From CAYVWB01 sp964455395 (GTDB lineage Bacteria; Desulfobacterota; Desulfovibrionia; Desulfovibrionales; Desulfovibrionaceae), in NCBI GenBank assembly GCA_964455395.1, contig CAYVWB010000030.1, positions 1 to 50,034 of the forward strand: 50,034 nucleotides of DNA, read 5' to 3'. The position numbers and the translations under genes are program-made. The notes below the pieces were generated by a model. That model did no database searches and was not told the DNA's origin. It worked only from the letters and a program-made list of their open reading frames with translations. This document shows, in pieces, positions 18,813 to 28,215 of the stretch (its first letter is position 1; each line of letters opens with the position of its first letter).

Positions 18813-18926
18813 TACCGCAGTCATGCATTTCTGGCGTCAATCTTTCCGTTTTCCCGACACAAGAATCGAATCGGACGCTCCTCTTGGCGATATTGTTACA
18901 ATCGTGTGAAATAAGTTTGTTGATGG

Positions 18927-18956
18927 TGGACAAAATTTAAAACTTTCCCGTATACG
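18927..18956 (+). promoter_or_regulatory. Possible sigma-70 promoter of the porin gene
   Basis: TGGACA (18927-18932) and TATACG (18951-18956) are 18 bp apart in a markedly AT-rich stretch inside a GC-rich genome, which leaves about 45 nt of leader before the ATG at 19008. Confidence 0.4.
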
Positions 18957-18968
18957 GCGAGAAGTCTG

Positions 18969-18984
18969 GTTAAAAAATTTTAAC
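18969..18984 (+). promoter_or_regulatory. Inverted repeat GTTAAAA-AA-TTTTAAC in the porin leader
   Basis: This perfect 7+7 bp palindrome with a 2-nt spacer lies between the candidate promoter and the porin start. It could be an operator or an mRNA 5' hairpin. GGGGAG, 10-15 bases before the ATG, is the ribosome-binding site. Confidence 0.4.
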
Positions 18985-19007
18985 TTCTTTATTTTGGGGA
19001 GCCCACA

Positions 19008-20509
19008 ATGCAACGCCGTATTTTGTGTCTTCTGGTGTCTTTGCTCATTGTCGCCATGGCGCCGGGCTTGAGCGCGGCCGTGGAGGTGAAGGTCAAAGGC
19101 GAGTACAAGTTCGCGTTCAACGTCATCAGCCACGCCAACTTCTACGACTACGGCTGGGACCGCCAGTCCGAAGATGAGTTCTTCGTGCGTCAGCGCACCC
19201 GGATCCAAGTCGACTTCATCGCCAGCGAAAACCTCCGCGGCGTGTACATGGCGGAAATCGGCGAGCTCCAGTGGGGCCGCGGCGGCGCTTCCCTCAGCGC
19301 AGACGGCGTGAACGTGGAGACCAAGCGCGCCTATATCGACTTCAACATCCCCAACACGGAGCTCATGTTCCGCGTGGGTATCCAGGGCGTGGATTTCCCG
19401 AACGTCATCGCCGGCCACCCCGTGCTGGACGACGACTTCGCCGCCGTGACCGCCGTGTGGGAGCTTTCCGACAGCTTCGGCATCGTCGCCGGTTGGGGCC
19501 GTCACTTCGACCTGGACTCCAACAGCGGCAACAACAACAGCCCCGACCATGACGAAATGGACATCTGGTATCTCTGGCTGCCCATGCAAGGCGACGGCTG
19601 GGAAGTGACCCCTACGGCATGATCGGCTCCATCGGCCAAGACACCTGGGGCGCCCTGGACGAAGGCCTGCTCTCCCCCGCGCACTACCTGGTGCGTGAGA
19701 TCGGCCCCATCGAGCCCATTACCGGCCAGCCCTACCTCGACTTGCTCATCAACGACTCCGACGCTTACGCTTTCCTCTGGATGCTCGGCCTCGCCGCCGA
19801 GTACGACGGCCTGGATCCCTGGGTCTTCAAGCTCGAAGCCATCTACGGCGCCATCGACACCGGCAACGGCGTGCTGAACCGCCGCGGCGCATACGTGGCT
19901 GCGGAAATCGACTACAAGCTCGACTTCGCCACCCTCGCCCTCATGGGCTTCTGGGCTTCCGGCGAAGACGGCGACTGGAGCAACGGCTCCGAGCAGCTCT
20001 TCTGGATCGAGCCCGAGTGGGGTCCGACCACCTTCGGTTTCGAAGGCACCAACATGCTCCCCGAACTCGCCACCATCGCCGAGTCCCCCGAAGGCAAGTG
20101 GGGCATCATGTTCGCCATCCAGGACATCAGCTTCATCGAAGACCTGAAGCACCATGTCCGCTTCATGTACGGCGGCGGCACCAACGCGCCTTCCTCCCGT
20201 CGGCTGGACTTCCTGCCCCCCACCACCACCAACGTGTACGGCTACAAGGGCCTCAACGCCATCGCCCTGCCCGGCCTGACCTTCCAGCCCAACGGCTTCT
20301 TCCCCGGTCCCGGCGTGCCGCTCACGCTGCTGACCACCGAAGACTATTACTTCGAAGTGAACTTCGACCATCACTACAAGCTCTACGAGAACCTCGAGAT
20401 CATCCTCGAACTCGGCCTCGTGGACGTCCAGTACGGCAACGACTTCTACGTGCATGACGACACCGTGCCCGCCCTCAAGGCGGCGCTGGGTCTGAAGTAC
20501 AAGTTCTAG
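19008..20509 (+). pseudogene. Outer-membrane porin, Desulfovibrio homotrimeric type, with a single frameshift
   Basis: The first 204 codons encode a signal peptide and porin strands (VEVKVKGEYKFAFNVIS, RQRTRIQVDFIASENLRG, VETKRAYIDFNIPNTELMFRVGIQG in parts). The frame then stops at 19620-19622. The next frame continues at once with GMIGSIGQDTWG and runs for about 300 codons to the final strand AALGLKYKF at 20509. In the family the text 'VTPwamyaaiG' is continuous, so one gene of about 500 residues has lost a base near 19610, at the CCCC run in GTGACCCCTACGG. This could be a true inactivation or a sequencing error in a homopolymer; the rest of the gene shows no decay, so error or a recent mutation is likely. 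The protein would be the major general porin. Confidence 0.88.
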
Positions 20510-20531
20510 CCGTCCGCACTGTCGCACCCCT

Positions 20532-20570
20532 GGGGCCGCGTCGGAGTACTTCCGGCGCGGCCCTTTTCTT
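20532..20570 (+). terminator. Porin terminator
   Basis: GGGCCGCG (20533-20540) pairs with CGCGGCCC (20556-20563), followed by TTTTCTTTCT. Confidence 0.88.
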
Positions 20571-20707
20571 TCTGAAGGACGACGCCGGCCTTGCCATCGT
20601 TCCGTTCGCCTTGTTATGGTGGTTTTCCGAAAAATACCGTGGACCCGGCCTTGGCGCCCCCTCGCGCATCCTCTGATGCTGACCGATCCTTCACGCTTGG
20701 AGACCCC

Positions 20708-21961
20708 ATGTTCCACCCTCGCCTGTCGTCCCCATCCCATCTGCTGTTGCGGCTCGCGTTGCTCGGCTGCCTGTTCCTCGTCGCGGCCGCAGTCGCTTCG
20801 TGCAGCGACGACGACGCCCCGCCCGCCGACAAGAACGCCGGCGCTGCCGCCCCGCAGTCCGCCCCGCCCGCAGTGAAGGCCGTACGGGTGGAGCCGGTGG
20901 ACATTCCGCAGAACCTGGAGTTCGTGGCGCAGACCCAAGCCAAGGAGACCATCGACGTACGCGCGCGAGTGGCCGGTTTCCTGGAGCAGCGCCATTTCGA
21001 CGAGGGCGGCATGGTGGACCAGGGACAGCTCCTTTTCACCATCGATCCCAGCCAGTTGCAGCAGACGCTGAACGAAGCGCAAGCCACCCTGGAGCGCAAC
21101 CGCGCCTCCTACGAAAAAGCAAAGAGCGACACGGGCCGGTTCAGGAAACTGCTGGACCAGGGCGCGGTGAGCGAGGAAGAGTACGAAACCTACGCCACCC
21201 AAGCCAAGGAGCTGGAAGCGACACTCGCCAGCAACCGGGCCGCCGTGGAGCAAGCCAAGATCAACCTGGGCTATACGAAAGTCCACGCGCCCATCACCGG
21301 CCGCATCGGCCGCGCACAAGTGAAGGTGGGCAACCTGGTCGGCCAAGGGGAGAACACCCTGCTGGCGCAGATCACCTCGGTGGACCCCATCTACGTCAAC
21401 TTCTCCGTGAGCGAGGACGAGTACCTCGCCCACGTCAAACAACGCAGTGACGCCCCCCTGCCCCAGCTGCAGCTCCTGCTTTCCGATGGCGAGCTCTACC
21501 CCCACAACGGGACCATCGACATGGCCGACCCCACGGTGGACCGCAAGACCGGCACCATCGGCGTGCGCGCCGTGTTTCCCAACCCCAAGGGCGTCCTGCT
21601 GCCGGGGCTCTTCGGCCGGGTGCGCGCGCCCCTGCCCCGCGTCGGCGACGCCATCATGATCCCGCAAGTCGCAGTCATGGACATGCAAGGCCTCAAACAG
21701 GCCCTCACTGTCTCTGGCAACGGCACGGTGCAGGCCAAGACCATCCGCTTGGGCGGCAAGACCGGGTCGCTGGTGGCGGTGCAGGACGGCCTTGCCGAAG
21801 GCGACGTGGTCCTGGTGGAGGGTTTGCAGAAGTTCCGGCCCGGCATGCAGGTGGCGCCCACACTGGTCCCCCTGGTTCCAGCCGCCGCTTCCGACACGAC
21901 AGGCGACGCCGCGGACAACGCCACGACGAACGCTGCGACGAACGCCACCCCCGGCGCCTAA
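20708..21961 (+). CDS. RND efflux periplasmic adaptor (membrane fusion protein, lipoprotein, 417 aa)
   Basis: The signal sequence ends in a lipobox (AAVASC, Cys near 37), then a linker and the AcrA-type order: barrel-sandwich half (FVAQTQAKETIDVRARVAGFLEQ), alpha-helical hairpin (residues about 120-190), second lipoyl half (INLGYTKVHAPITGRIGRA), beta-barrel and membrane-proximal domains. It would link the inner-membrane pump encoded next to an outer-membrane channel, which is not encoded nearby. The C-terminal tail is rich in Ala, Thr and Asn and is probably disordered. The ATG at 20708 follows GGAGA; upstream in-frame codons would precede the signal peptide by 39 residues and lack any signal. 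The pump gene starts 48 bp downstream, so this is a two-gene operon at least. Confidence 0.93.
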   Translation: MFHPRLSSPSHLLLRLALLGCLFLVAAAVASCSDDDAPPADKNAGAAAPQSAPPAVKAVRVEPVDIPQNLEFVAQTQAKETIDVRARVAGFLEQRHFDEGGMVDQGQLLFTIDPSQLQQTLNEAQATLERNRASYEKAKSDTGRFRKLLDQGAVSEEEYETYATQAKELEATLASNRAAVEQAKINLGYTKVHAPITGRIGRAQVKVGNLVGQGENTLLAQITSVDPIYVNFSVSEDEYLAHVKQRSDAPLPQLQLLLSDGELYPHNGTIDMADPTVDRKTGTIGVRAVFPNPKGVLLPGLFGRVRAPLPRVGDAIMIPQVAVMDMQGLKQALTVSGNGTVQAKTIRLGGKTGSLVAVQDGLAEGDVVLVEGLQKFRPGMQVAPTLVPLVPAAASDTTGDAADNATTNAATNATPGA

Positions 21962-22009
21962 CCCGCCCGCCCACGCAGGGAACGCACAGGTTCTCCAAGG
22001 AGCGTCGCC

Positions 22010-25000
22010 ATGATCCGCTTTTTCATCCACAGACCCATTTTCGCAGGCGTCGTCTCCATCATCATCACGCTGGCGGGGGCGCTGGCGATGCTGAATCTGC
22101 CCATCGCCCAATACCCGGAAATCAGTCCGCCCACCGTCAACGTCGCCGCGCAGTACACCGGGGCCAACGCCGAGGTGGTGGCAGAGACCGTGGCCACGCC
22201 CATCGAACAGCAGATAAACGGCGCCGAGGACATGCTCTACATGTCCTCCATCAGCGCCAACGACGGCTCCCTGAGTCTGCAAGTGACCTTCGACATCGGC
22301 CGCAATCTGGACCTCGCCACCGTGGATGTCCAGAACCGGCTCTCCCTGGCGACGCCGCAACTGCCGGAGGACGTCACCCGCGCCGGCATCAGCGTGAAGA
22401 AACAGTCCCCGGACATCCTTTCAGTCATCAACCTCGTCTCCCCCGACAACGCCTACGACAGCCTCTTTCTCACCAACTACGCCAAGATCAACATCGCCGA
22501 CTCCCTCTCGCGCATTCCGGGCGTCGGCAGTGTCACGGTCTTCGGCGCTGGCGACTACTCCATGCGGATCTGGTTGGATCCCGCGAAGATGTCCGAGCTG
22601 AACCTTACGGTGACGGACGTGGCGCAAGCCATCCGCGAGCAGAACGTCCAAGCGCCAGCCGGCCAGATCGGGCTGCCCCCCGTGCCCAAGGGCCAGGCGT
22701 TCCAGTACGCCGTGCGGGTGAAAGGCCGCCTGGCTGATCCGGACGAGTTCATGAACATCGTGCTGCGCGCTGGTGACGACGGCTCCATGGTGCGGCTGAA
22801 GGACGTGGCCTCCACGGAAATGGGCGCCCTCTCCTACAATACCTACAGCCGACTCAACGGTCAGCCCACGTGTTCCATCCTGCTCTACCAGCTGCCCGGG
22901 GCCAACGCCCTGGAGACCATGGCGGCCGTGCGGGAGACGTTGGAAGACATCGCCGCCAGCTACCCCGCCGGCATGCGCCACCAGGTCTCCTTCGACACCA
23001 CGCAGTTCGTGAACGCTTCCATCGACGAAGTGATGACGACCCTGTGGGAAGCGCTCTTCCTGGTGCTGCTGGTGGTCTTCATCTTCCTGCAAAACTGGCG
23101 CGCCACGCTCATTCCCATGGTGACGGTGCCGGTCTCGCTCATCGGGACGTTCGCCCTCTTCGAGGTGCTGGGTTTCTCCATCAACACATTGACGCTCTTC
23201 GGCATCGTGCTCGCCATCGGCATCGTGGTGGATGACGCCATCGTGGTGGTGGAAGCGGTGCAGCGGCTCATCGACGAGGAGGGCCTGAGCCCCCGCGAAG
23301 CCACGGTCAAAGCCATGCAGGAGGTCGCAAGCCCGATCATCGCCACCAGCTTGGTGTTGTGCGCGGTTTTCGTGCCGGTGGCGTTTCTGGGGGGGATTTC
23401 CGGGCAGTTGTACAAGCAGTTCGCGCTCACGTTGACGGTTTCGGTGCTCATCTCCACACTCAACGCGCTCACGCTCAGTCCGGCGTTGTGCGCCTTGTTG
23501 CTGAAACCGGCGCGGGCCGTGCGCGGTCCCCTGGGATGGTTCTTCGCCCGGTTCAACAGCGCTTTCGAGTGGTGCACGCGCGGCTACATGGCGGGCGTAC
23601 GCAGCTCCATCCGCATGGCTCTGCTCACCATGGCCGTGCTCGGCGTGGTGGTTTTCGCCTGCTGGGGCCTGCTGGAGCGCTTGCCCACAGGGTTCGTGCC
23701 GGACGAGGACCAAGGCTACTTCATGGCCAACATCATGCTGCCCCCCGCTGCTTCCCTGGAACGCAACGACGCCGTGATGCAGCAAGTGGAAGCGTATTTC
23801 AAGGACGCGCCCGGCGTGGCGGACTTCCTGACCCTGGGCGGCATGAACATCCTCAACGGCTCGGTCTCCTCCTACGCATCCAGCATGTTCGTCATCCTGA
23901 AACCATGGCATGAACGAAGTGCGCCCTCGCTCTCTCTGGAGGCCATCATGGGGCGGGCTCAGGCGTTCATCGCCAGCATGAACGAAGCCGTGGGCTTCGC
24001 ATTCAATCCGCCGCCCATCCGCGGCCTGGGCGCAGCCGGGGGCTTCACCTTCGAGCTGCAAGACCGCGCCGGCCGCGGCGTGGAGGAGCTCGCCAAGACG
24101 GCGCAGGCGCTCATCGCCGAAGCGCAGAAACAACCAGCCATCGGCAAGGCGTTCACCTCCTTCACGGCGAACACCCCGCAGATCCGCGTGGAGCTGGACC
24201 GCGAGAAGGCCAAGACCCTCGGCGTGCCCATCAACGACATCTTCGGCGCCCTGCAGACCTTTCTGGGCGGCTACTACGTCAACGATTTCAACAAGTACGG
24301 CCGCACCTACCGCGTCATGCTGCAAGCCGAGCCGCCCTACCGCACCAGCGCGGACAAGATCGGCTCCTTCCATGTGCGCGCTGCTGACGGAACCATGGTC
24401 CCCCTCTCCACCCTGACCAAGACCACTCCGATTCAAGGCCCTGAATACATTCAGCATTTCAACCTGTATCAGTGTATCGAGATCTCCGGCTCGGCCGCGC
24501 CGGGCTACAGCTCCGGACAAGCCCTCGCCGCCATGGAGGAAGTCGCCAGGAGTCTGCCTCAAGGATACGGGTATGCGTGGTCCGGCATGAGCTTTCAGGA
24601 GAAACAGCAAAGCGGACAAGCCTTCCTCGCATTCGGGCTGGCGTTGCTCATGGTCTTTCTGTTCCTGGCGGCGCTCTACGAATCGTGGCTCATCCCGCTG
24701 GCGGTGCTGCTGGTGGTCCCTGTGGCCATCTTCGGGGCCATGTTCGGGCAGTTCCTCCGCGAGCTCACCAACAACGTCTATGCGCAAATCGGGTTGGTCA
24801 TGCTCATCGGCCTGGCCGCGAAGAACGCCATTCTCATTGTGGAGTTCGCCAGGATGCGCCGGGAGGAAGGCGTCTCCATCGTAGATGCGGCTCTGGAAGC
24901 AGCCAAGCTGCGCTTCCGGCCCATCCTGATGACTTCCTTCGCCTTCGTGCTGGGCACCCTGCCTCTGGTCATCGCGTCGGGCGCTGGCGCAGCCAGTCGC

Positions 25001-25216
25001 CACTCTCTGGGCACCTCCGTCTTTGCGGGCATGCTTGCCGCCACGGTGCTGGGCGTTTTCTTCACCCCCACACTCTACGTCATTTTCCAACGCGCCGTGG
25101 AGTGGCGCTTCGGCAGGAAAACCGACCAGCCGGACGAGACGGCCCCGCCCTCCACCCCTTCCTCCGACGCCGAAGCCCCTGCGCACGCGGCTCCGGACGC
25201 GACCCGCGAACAATAA
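22010..25216 (+). CDS. RND multidrug efflux transporter, HAE1 family (1068 aa, AcrB-like)
   Basis: The length and layout match AcrB: N-terminal helix MIRFFIHRPIFAGVVSIIITLAG, two large periplasmic loops and twelve helices. The proton-relay residues are present: the paired aspartates in GIVVDDAIVVVE and the lysine in GLAAKNAILIVEFAR. It is driven by the proton gradient and exports hydrophobic or amphiphilic compounds from the inner membrane and periplasm. AAGGAG lies upstream of the ATG. The C-terminal tail after the last helix is about 35 residues, Pro/Ala/Asp rich. The adaptor gene directly precedes it, and the mechanosensitive channel gene starts 40 bp after its stop. Confidence 0.95.
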   Translation: MIRFFIHRPIFAGVVSIIITLAGALAMLNLPIAQYPEISPPTVNVAAQYTGANAEVVAETVATPIEQQINGAEDMLYMSSISANDGSLSLQVTFDIGRNLDLATVDVQNRLSLATPQLPEDVTRAGISVKKQSPDILSVINLVSPDNAYDSLFLTNYAKINIADSLSRIPGVGSVTVFGAGDYSMRIWLDPAKMSELNLTVTDVAQAIREQNVQAPAGQIGLPPVPKGQAFQYAVRVKGRLADPDEFMNIVLRAGDDGSMVRLKDVASTEMGALSYNTYSRLNGQPTCSILLYQLPGANALETMAAVRETLEDIAASYPAGMRHQVSFDTTQFVNASIDEVMTTLWEALFLVLLVVFIFLQNWRATLIPMVTVPVSLIGTFALFEVLGFSINTLTLFGIVLAIGIVVDDAIVVVEAVQRLIDEEGLSPREATVKAMQEVASPIIATSLVLCAVFVPVAFLGGISGQLYKQFALTLTVSVLISTLNALTLSPALCALLLKPARAVRGPLGWFFARFNSAFEWCTRGYMAGVRSSIRMALLTMAVLGVVVFACWGLLERLPTGFVPDEDQGYFMANIMLPPAASLERNDAVMQQVEAYFKDAPGVADFLTLGGMNILNGSVSSYASSMFVILKPWHERSAPSLSLEAIMGRAQAFIASMNEAVGFAFNPPPIRGLGAAGGFTFELQDRAGRGVEELAKTAQALIAEAQKQPAIGKAFTSFTANTPQIRVELDREKAKTLGVPINDIFGALQTFLGGYYVNDFNKYGRTYRVMLQAEPPYRTSADKIGSFHVRAADGTMVPLSTLTKTTPIQGPEYIQHFNLYQCIEISGSAAPGYSSGQALAAMEEVARSLPQGYGYAWSGMSFQEKQQSGQAFLAFGLALLMVFLFLAALYESWLIPLAVLLVVPVAIFGAMFGQFLRELTNNVYAQIGLVMLIGLAAKNAILIVEFARMRREEGVSIVDAALEAAKLRFRPILMTSFAFVLGTLPLVIASGAGAASRHSLGTSVFAGMLAATVLGVFFTPTLYVIFQRAVEWRFGRKTDQPDETAPPSTPSSDAEAPAHAAPDATREQ

Positions 25217-25255
25217 CCCGGACGCGCCGCCCCTTACCGCCGCCAACGCCACCCC

Positions 25256-26509
25256 ATGAACGATCTCCTCCGCCAGTTCGAAACGCTCAAGCGCCAGCTC
25301 TACGCTGGCAGCTACCTCGACGAAGCGCTGGTGCTGGGCCTCATCCTGGTGGTGGGGCTCGGCGTCTACTTCGTGGGTCGGGTCGTGCTGGAGCGGTTGC
25401 TCGAATCCGTGACCCGCAAGACCACGGTGCGCTGGGACGATCTGCTGGCGAAGCACAAGCTGGGGCGCAATCTGGCGTGGTTCCCCGCAGCCATCCTGGT
25501 GTTCTATGGCGCGGAGGCGCTGCCGCATGTGGAGGTGGCGCTCAAGAAGCTCGTCTACCTGTGGATGACACTGCAAGTGGTGGTGACGCTGCTGAAGCTT
25601 CTGGATGTGGCGAACCACATCTACGAGCGCTCCACCCTGGCGCGCAAGCGGCCTTTGAAGAGTGTGACGCAGCTGATGAAGATCTTCCTGATGGTGCTGG
25701 GGGCGCTCTTCGCCTTCTCCATCATCACGGAGACGCCGCCCATCGCCATCGTCTCCAGTCTGGGCGCGCTCACGGCGCTCTTCCTGCTCATCTTCCGGGA
25801 CACCATCCTCTCCTTCGTGGCCAGCGTGGCCATCGCCTCCAACGACCTCCTCCGCAAAGGCGACTGGATCACCATGGAGAGCTTCGGCGCCGACGGCGAC
25901 GTGGTGGATTTCGCCCTCCATTCCGTGCAAGTGCAGAATTTCGACAAGACCATCACGGCCATCCCCACGCACAAGTTCCTGGAGCATTCCTTCAAGAACT
26001 GGCGGGCCATGCAGGAATGCGGGGGTCGGCGCATCAAACGCAGCCTGCACATCGATGTGGCTTCCGTGCATCTCGCCACGCCGGATGAACTCGCCAAATG
26101 GGAGACCATTCACCTCGTCGGCGGCTACGTCCATGACAAGGAGTTGGAGCTGGAGTTCTGGAACCGCGAGCAGAACATCAACACTGCAGCCCACCCCTTG
26201 AACGGCCGGCGCCAGACGAACCTCGGCGTCTTCCGCGCCTATGCCCGCGCGTATATCGAACACCATCCCATGGTGCACACCGACGGCATGACGCTCATCG
26301 TGCGTCAGCAAGACATGGACGGCGCCCAAGGCGTCCCCCTGGAAATATACTGCTTCGCCAAGACCACGGAGTGGGTCCCCTTCGAAGCCGTCCAAGCCGA
26401 CATCTTCGATCACCTGCTCGCCGCCATGCCCTACTTCGGACTGCGCGCCTATCAGCGCGTGGCTCAGCTGGACGACCGCGACCAAGCTGCGCCAGCTCCC
26501 ACCGCTTAA
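25256..26509 (+). CDS. MscS-type mechanosensitive channel, YbdG-like (417 aa)
   Basis: Several N-terminal helices precede the MscS core. The pore-lining helix region reads IVSSLGALTALFLLIFRDTILSFVASVAIASNDLLRKGDWI in outline, and the beta domain reads GADGDVVDFALHSVQVQNFDKTITAIPTHKFLEHSFKNW. Length and the C-terminal segment (YCFAKTTEWVPFEAVQADIFDHLLAAMPYFGLRAYQR in outline) match Escherichia coli YbdG. It should open under membrane tension during hypo-osmotic shock. No strong ribosome-binding site is visible, and the gene is close behind the pump gene, so it is probably cotranscribed. Confidence 0.92.
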   Translation: MNDLLRQFETLKRQLYAGSYLDEALVLGLILVVGLGVYFVGRVVLERLLESVTRKTTVRWDDLLAKHKLGRNLAWFPAAILVFYGAEALPHVEVALKKLVYLWMTLQVVVTLLKLLDVANHIYERSTLARKRPLKSVTQLMKIFLMVLGALFAFSIITETPPIAIVSSLGALTALFLLIFRDTILSFVASVAIASNDLLRKGDWITMESFGADGDVVDFALHSVQVQNFDKTITAIPTHKFLEHSFKNWRAMQECGGRRIKRSLHIDVASVHLATPDELAKWETIHLVGGYVHDKELELEFWNREQNINTAAHPLNGRRQTNLGVFRAYARAYIEHHPMVHTDGMTLIVRQQDMDGAQGVPLEIYCFAKTTEWVPFEAVQADIFDHLLAAMPYFGLRAYQRVAQLDDRDQAAPAPTA

Positions 26510-26521
26510 GCCATATTCCTC

Positions 26522-26549
26522 TTGACCACACACCCTGAGTTGGCATAGG
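26522..26549 (+). promoter_or_regulatory. Weak candidate promoter for greA
   Basis: TTGACC at 26522-26527 is followed after 16-17 bp by CATAGG/ATAGGG. The -35 is good but the -10 is poor. The gap before greA is 155 bp, long enough for its own promoter. Confidence 0.25.
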
Positions 26550-26664
26550 GAAAACCACTCTCGACGAGGCGCCGCGCCCTGTTGTTTTGTCGGACCATGC
26601 CGGCGCGGCTCCGCCTCCTCCTCCCCTTGACCACCAATCCTCGCCTGAACGCAGGACTGACGCC

Positions 26665-27147
26665 ATGAGCATGATTCCTATTTCCATTGAAGGACACCGC
26701 AAACTCAAAGAAGAGCTCGACCGGCTCAAAAGCGAACGACCCGCCGTCATTCAAGCCATCAAGGAAGCCCGCGAAGAAGGCGACCTGAAGGAGAACGCCG
26801 GCTACGACGCCGCCCGCGAACGCCAGGGCATGCTGGAGGCTCGTATCAACTATATCGAGTCGCGCATGCCGCGCTTCAACGTCATCGACCTCAACTCACT
26901 CGGCGGCGAGACCATCACCTTCGGCGCCACTGTGGAGATCGAAAATGTGGAGACCGAGGAAACCAAAACCTGGACTCTGCTCGGCCCGGACGAAGCCGAC
27001 CCCAAGACCGGCAGCATCTCCACTCTCTCCCCACTCGGCCAAGCCCTGCTGGGCAAGCACGAAGGCGACGAGATCGTCGTGGACGCTCCCCGCGGCAAGA
27101 TCGAATACGAGATCATCACCGTGCGCTTCGAGGGCTCCCGCAACTGA
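26665..27147 (+). CDS. greA: Transcription elongation factor GreA (160 aa)
   Basis: The N-terminal coiled coil carries the functional acidic tip (EAREEGDLKENAGYDAARE, GreA consensus 'EAReHGDLkENaEYhaAke'), which reaches the RNA polymerase active site and stimulates cleavage of backtracked transcripts. The C-terminal FKBP-like domain includes TWTLLGPDEADPKTGSIS and ALLGKHEGDEI. It is of normal length for the family. The ATG at 26665 has GCAGGA upstream; a second ATG two codons later is an alternative. Terminator-like hairpins follow. Confidence 0.95.
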   Translation: MSMIPISIEGHRKLKEELDRLKSERPAVIQAIKEAREEGDLKENAGYDAARERQGMLEARINYIESRMPRFNVIDLNSLGGETITFGATVEIENVETEETKTWTLLGPDEADPKTGSISTLSPLGQALLGKHEGDEIVVDAPRGKIEYEIITVRFEGSRN

Positions 27148-27153
27148 CGACCC

Positions 27154-27169
27154 GCCGCCTTCCGGCGGC
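27154..27169 (+). terminator. Short hairpin just after greA
   Basis: GCCGCC pairs with GGCGGC around TTCC, seven bases after the stop codon. Only TTC follows, so termination here would be weak. Confidence 0.4.
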
Positions 27170-27186
27170 TTCAGCGTCTCCATGCC

Positions 27187-27230
27187 GCAGGCCGCGTCTT
27201 CATGCGAAGGCGCGGCCTGCGACTTTCTCC
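27187..27230 (+). terminator. Second hairpin after greA, probable terminator
   Basis: GCAGGCCGCG (27187-27196) pairs perfectly with CGCGGCCTGC (27211-27220), with extra inner pairs (CTT/AAG) and a modestly T-rich tail (GACTTTCTCC). Confidence 0.55.
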
Positions 27231-27255
27231 ACGCGACCTGTTCCGACGACGCACG

Positions 27256-27306
27256 AAAAAAAAGCCCTCCGCTTGCCGGTCGACACGCGACCGGCCGGCG
27301 GAAGGC
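27256..27306 (-). terminator. Strong terminator of the minus-strand exported-protein operon
   Basis: Read on the minus strand, a nine-position outer stem (one mismatch) and an inner CCGGTCG/CGACCGG stem with loop ACACG are followed by eight Us (A8 at 27256-27263 on the plus strand). Confidence 0.9.
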
Positions 27307-27332
27307 CTTGTATACGGCGAGGGCCGGCGCGC

Positions 27333-28091
27333 TTATTTCTTCGCGTCGAGATCCTTCACAGCCAGTTGCACCAGCCGCTGGGCCAGGGTGTCCAGCGTGG
27401 CGCCACCGGCTTGCGCCTGGGAAACGCCCATGAAGGAAGAAGCCTTGCCGCCCACTTCCATCTTCTGCTCGAAATAGCCGTTGGTGACCTGGCGGCCCGT
27501 GGTGGCGTCGATGACCTTGTAGCGCATGCCCACGATCCAGACTTTGGCGGCTTCGCTGGAATGCGCGGAGCTCATGGCGACGTCCGTGGCGTAACCCGCG
27601 CGGCCGGGTATGAAAGCGCCGGCAATGGCGCCGAACGCGTCGCCGTCAAAGCTGTTGGAAGCCTGCGCCACGGGTTCGGCCTTGAGAATATCGAACCGCA
27701 CGAACCAGTTGGTGGTCTCGAACTTGCCCTTCTTGAGCTTCTTCAGGCCCTCGGCATCGCCCATGTTGGCGGCGATGGCCACTTCTTCGAGCAAGGGGCC
27801 CATGTCCGAACGCTCCAGCACCTGGAAATTCGCTTTGGTGAGCTCCATCTCCGCGAAATCGGCGATGTTGTTGGGGGTGATCTTCTGGCAGAAGCTCGCG
27901 TTGGCGGACTTGATTTCGCCCGGGATGACCACAAGACACGGCCCTGCAGCTGCAGCGTTGGCGTAGGCCACGGGCTTGTACATCATGGCGTCGGCCTGAG
28001 CGTTGGCGGACCTGGAGGCGGACTGCTGACAGCCGGCCAAGACGACGGCCATCGCGATGGTGGTGAGCATCAACAGAATGCGACGAGACAT
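27333..28091 (-). CDS. Lipoprotein of CsgG/LpoB-like appearance (252 aa)
   Basis: The signal peptide ends in a lipobox (AMAVVLAGC). The body reads like a CsgG-type alpha/beta domain: LTKANFQVLERSDMGPLLEEVAIAAN, ETTNWFVRFDILKAEPV, KVWIVGMRYKVIDATTGRQVTNGYFEQ and the final helix LDTLAQRLVQLAVKDL. CsgG relatives form outer-membrane complexes or activate cell-wall enzymes; which applies here is unknown. I chose the start at 28091 (MSRRILLML), where GGGAGGG lies about eight bases upstream. It is the last gene of a three-gene minus-strand operon and is followed by a strong terminator. A glycine/alanine-rich segment near residues 155-175 is unusual. Confidence 0.68.
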   Translation of the reverse strand: MSRRILLMLTTIAMAVVLAGCQQSASRSANAQADAMMYKPVAYANAAAAGPCLVVIPGEIKSANASFCQKITPNNIADFAEMELTKANFQVLERSDMGPLLEEVAIAANMGDAEGLKKLKKGKFETTNWFVRFDILKAEPVAQASNSFDGDAFGAIAGAFIPGRAGYATDVAMSSAHSSEAAKVWIVGMRYKVIDATTGRQVTNGYFEQKMEVGGKASSFMGVSQAQAGGATLDTLAQRLVQLAVKDLDAKK

Positions 28092-28215
28092 GGCGTTCCC
28101 TCCCAAGGGTTACGAATGGAGTGCGTGCAACAGGGTTGACTCTTCGTCTATGGCGAACGCTGGCGGCTACCTCTGGCGCGATGGAGCCGCGTGCGGGCGC
28201 GTCGTGATGGAACCC

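Noticed and set aside
18880..18900. Possible sigma-54 promoter (TTGGCGATATTGTTA) before the porin
   Set aside because: The distance between the TGGC-like and TTGT-like parts is three bases too short for a sigma-54 site.
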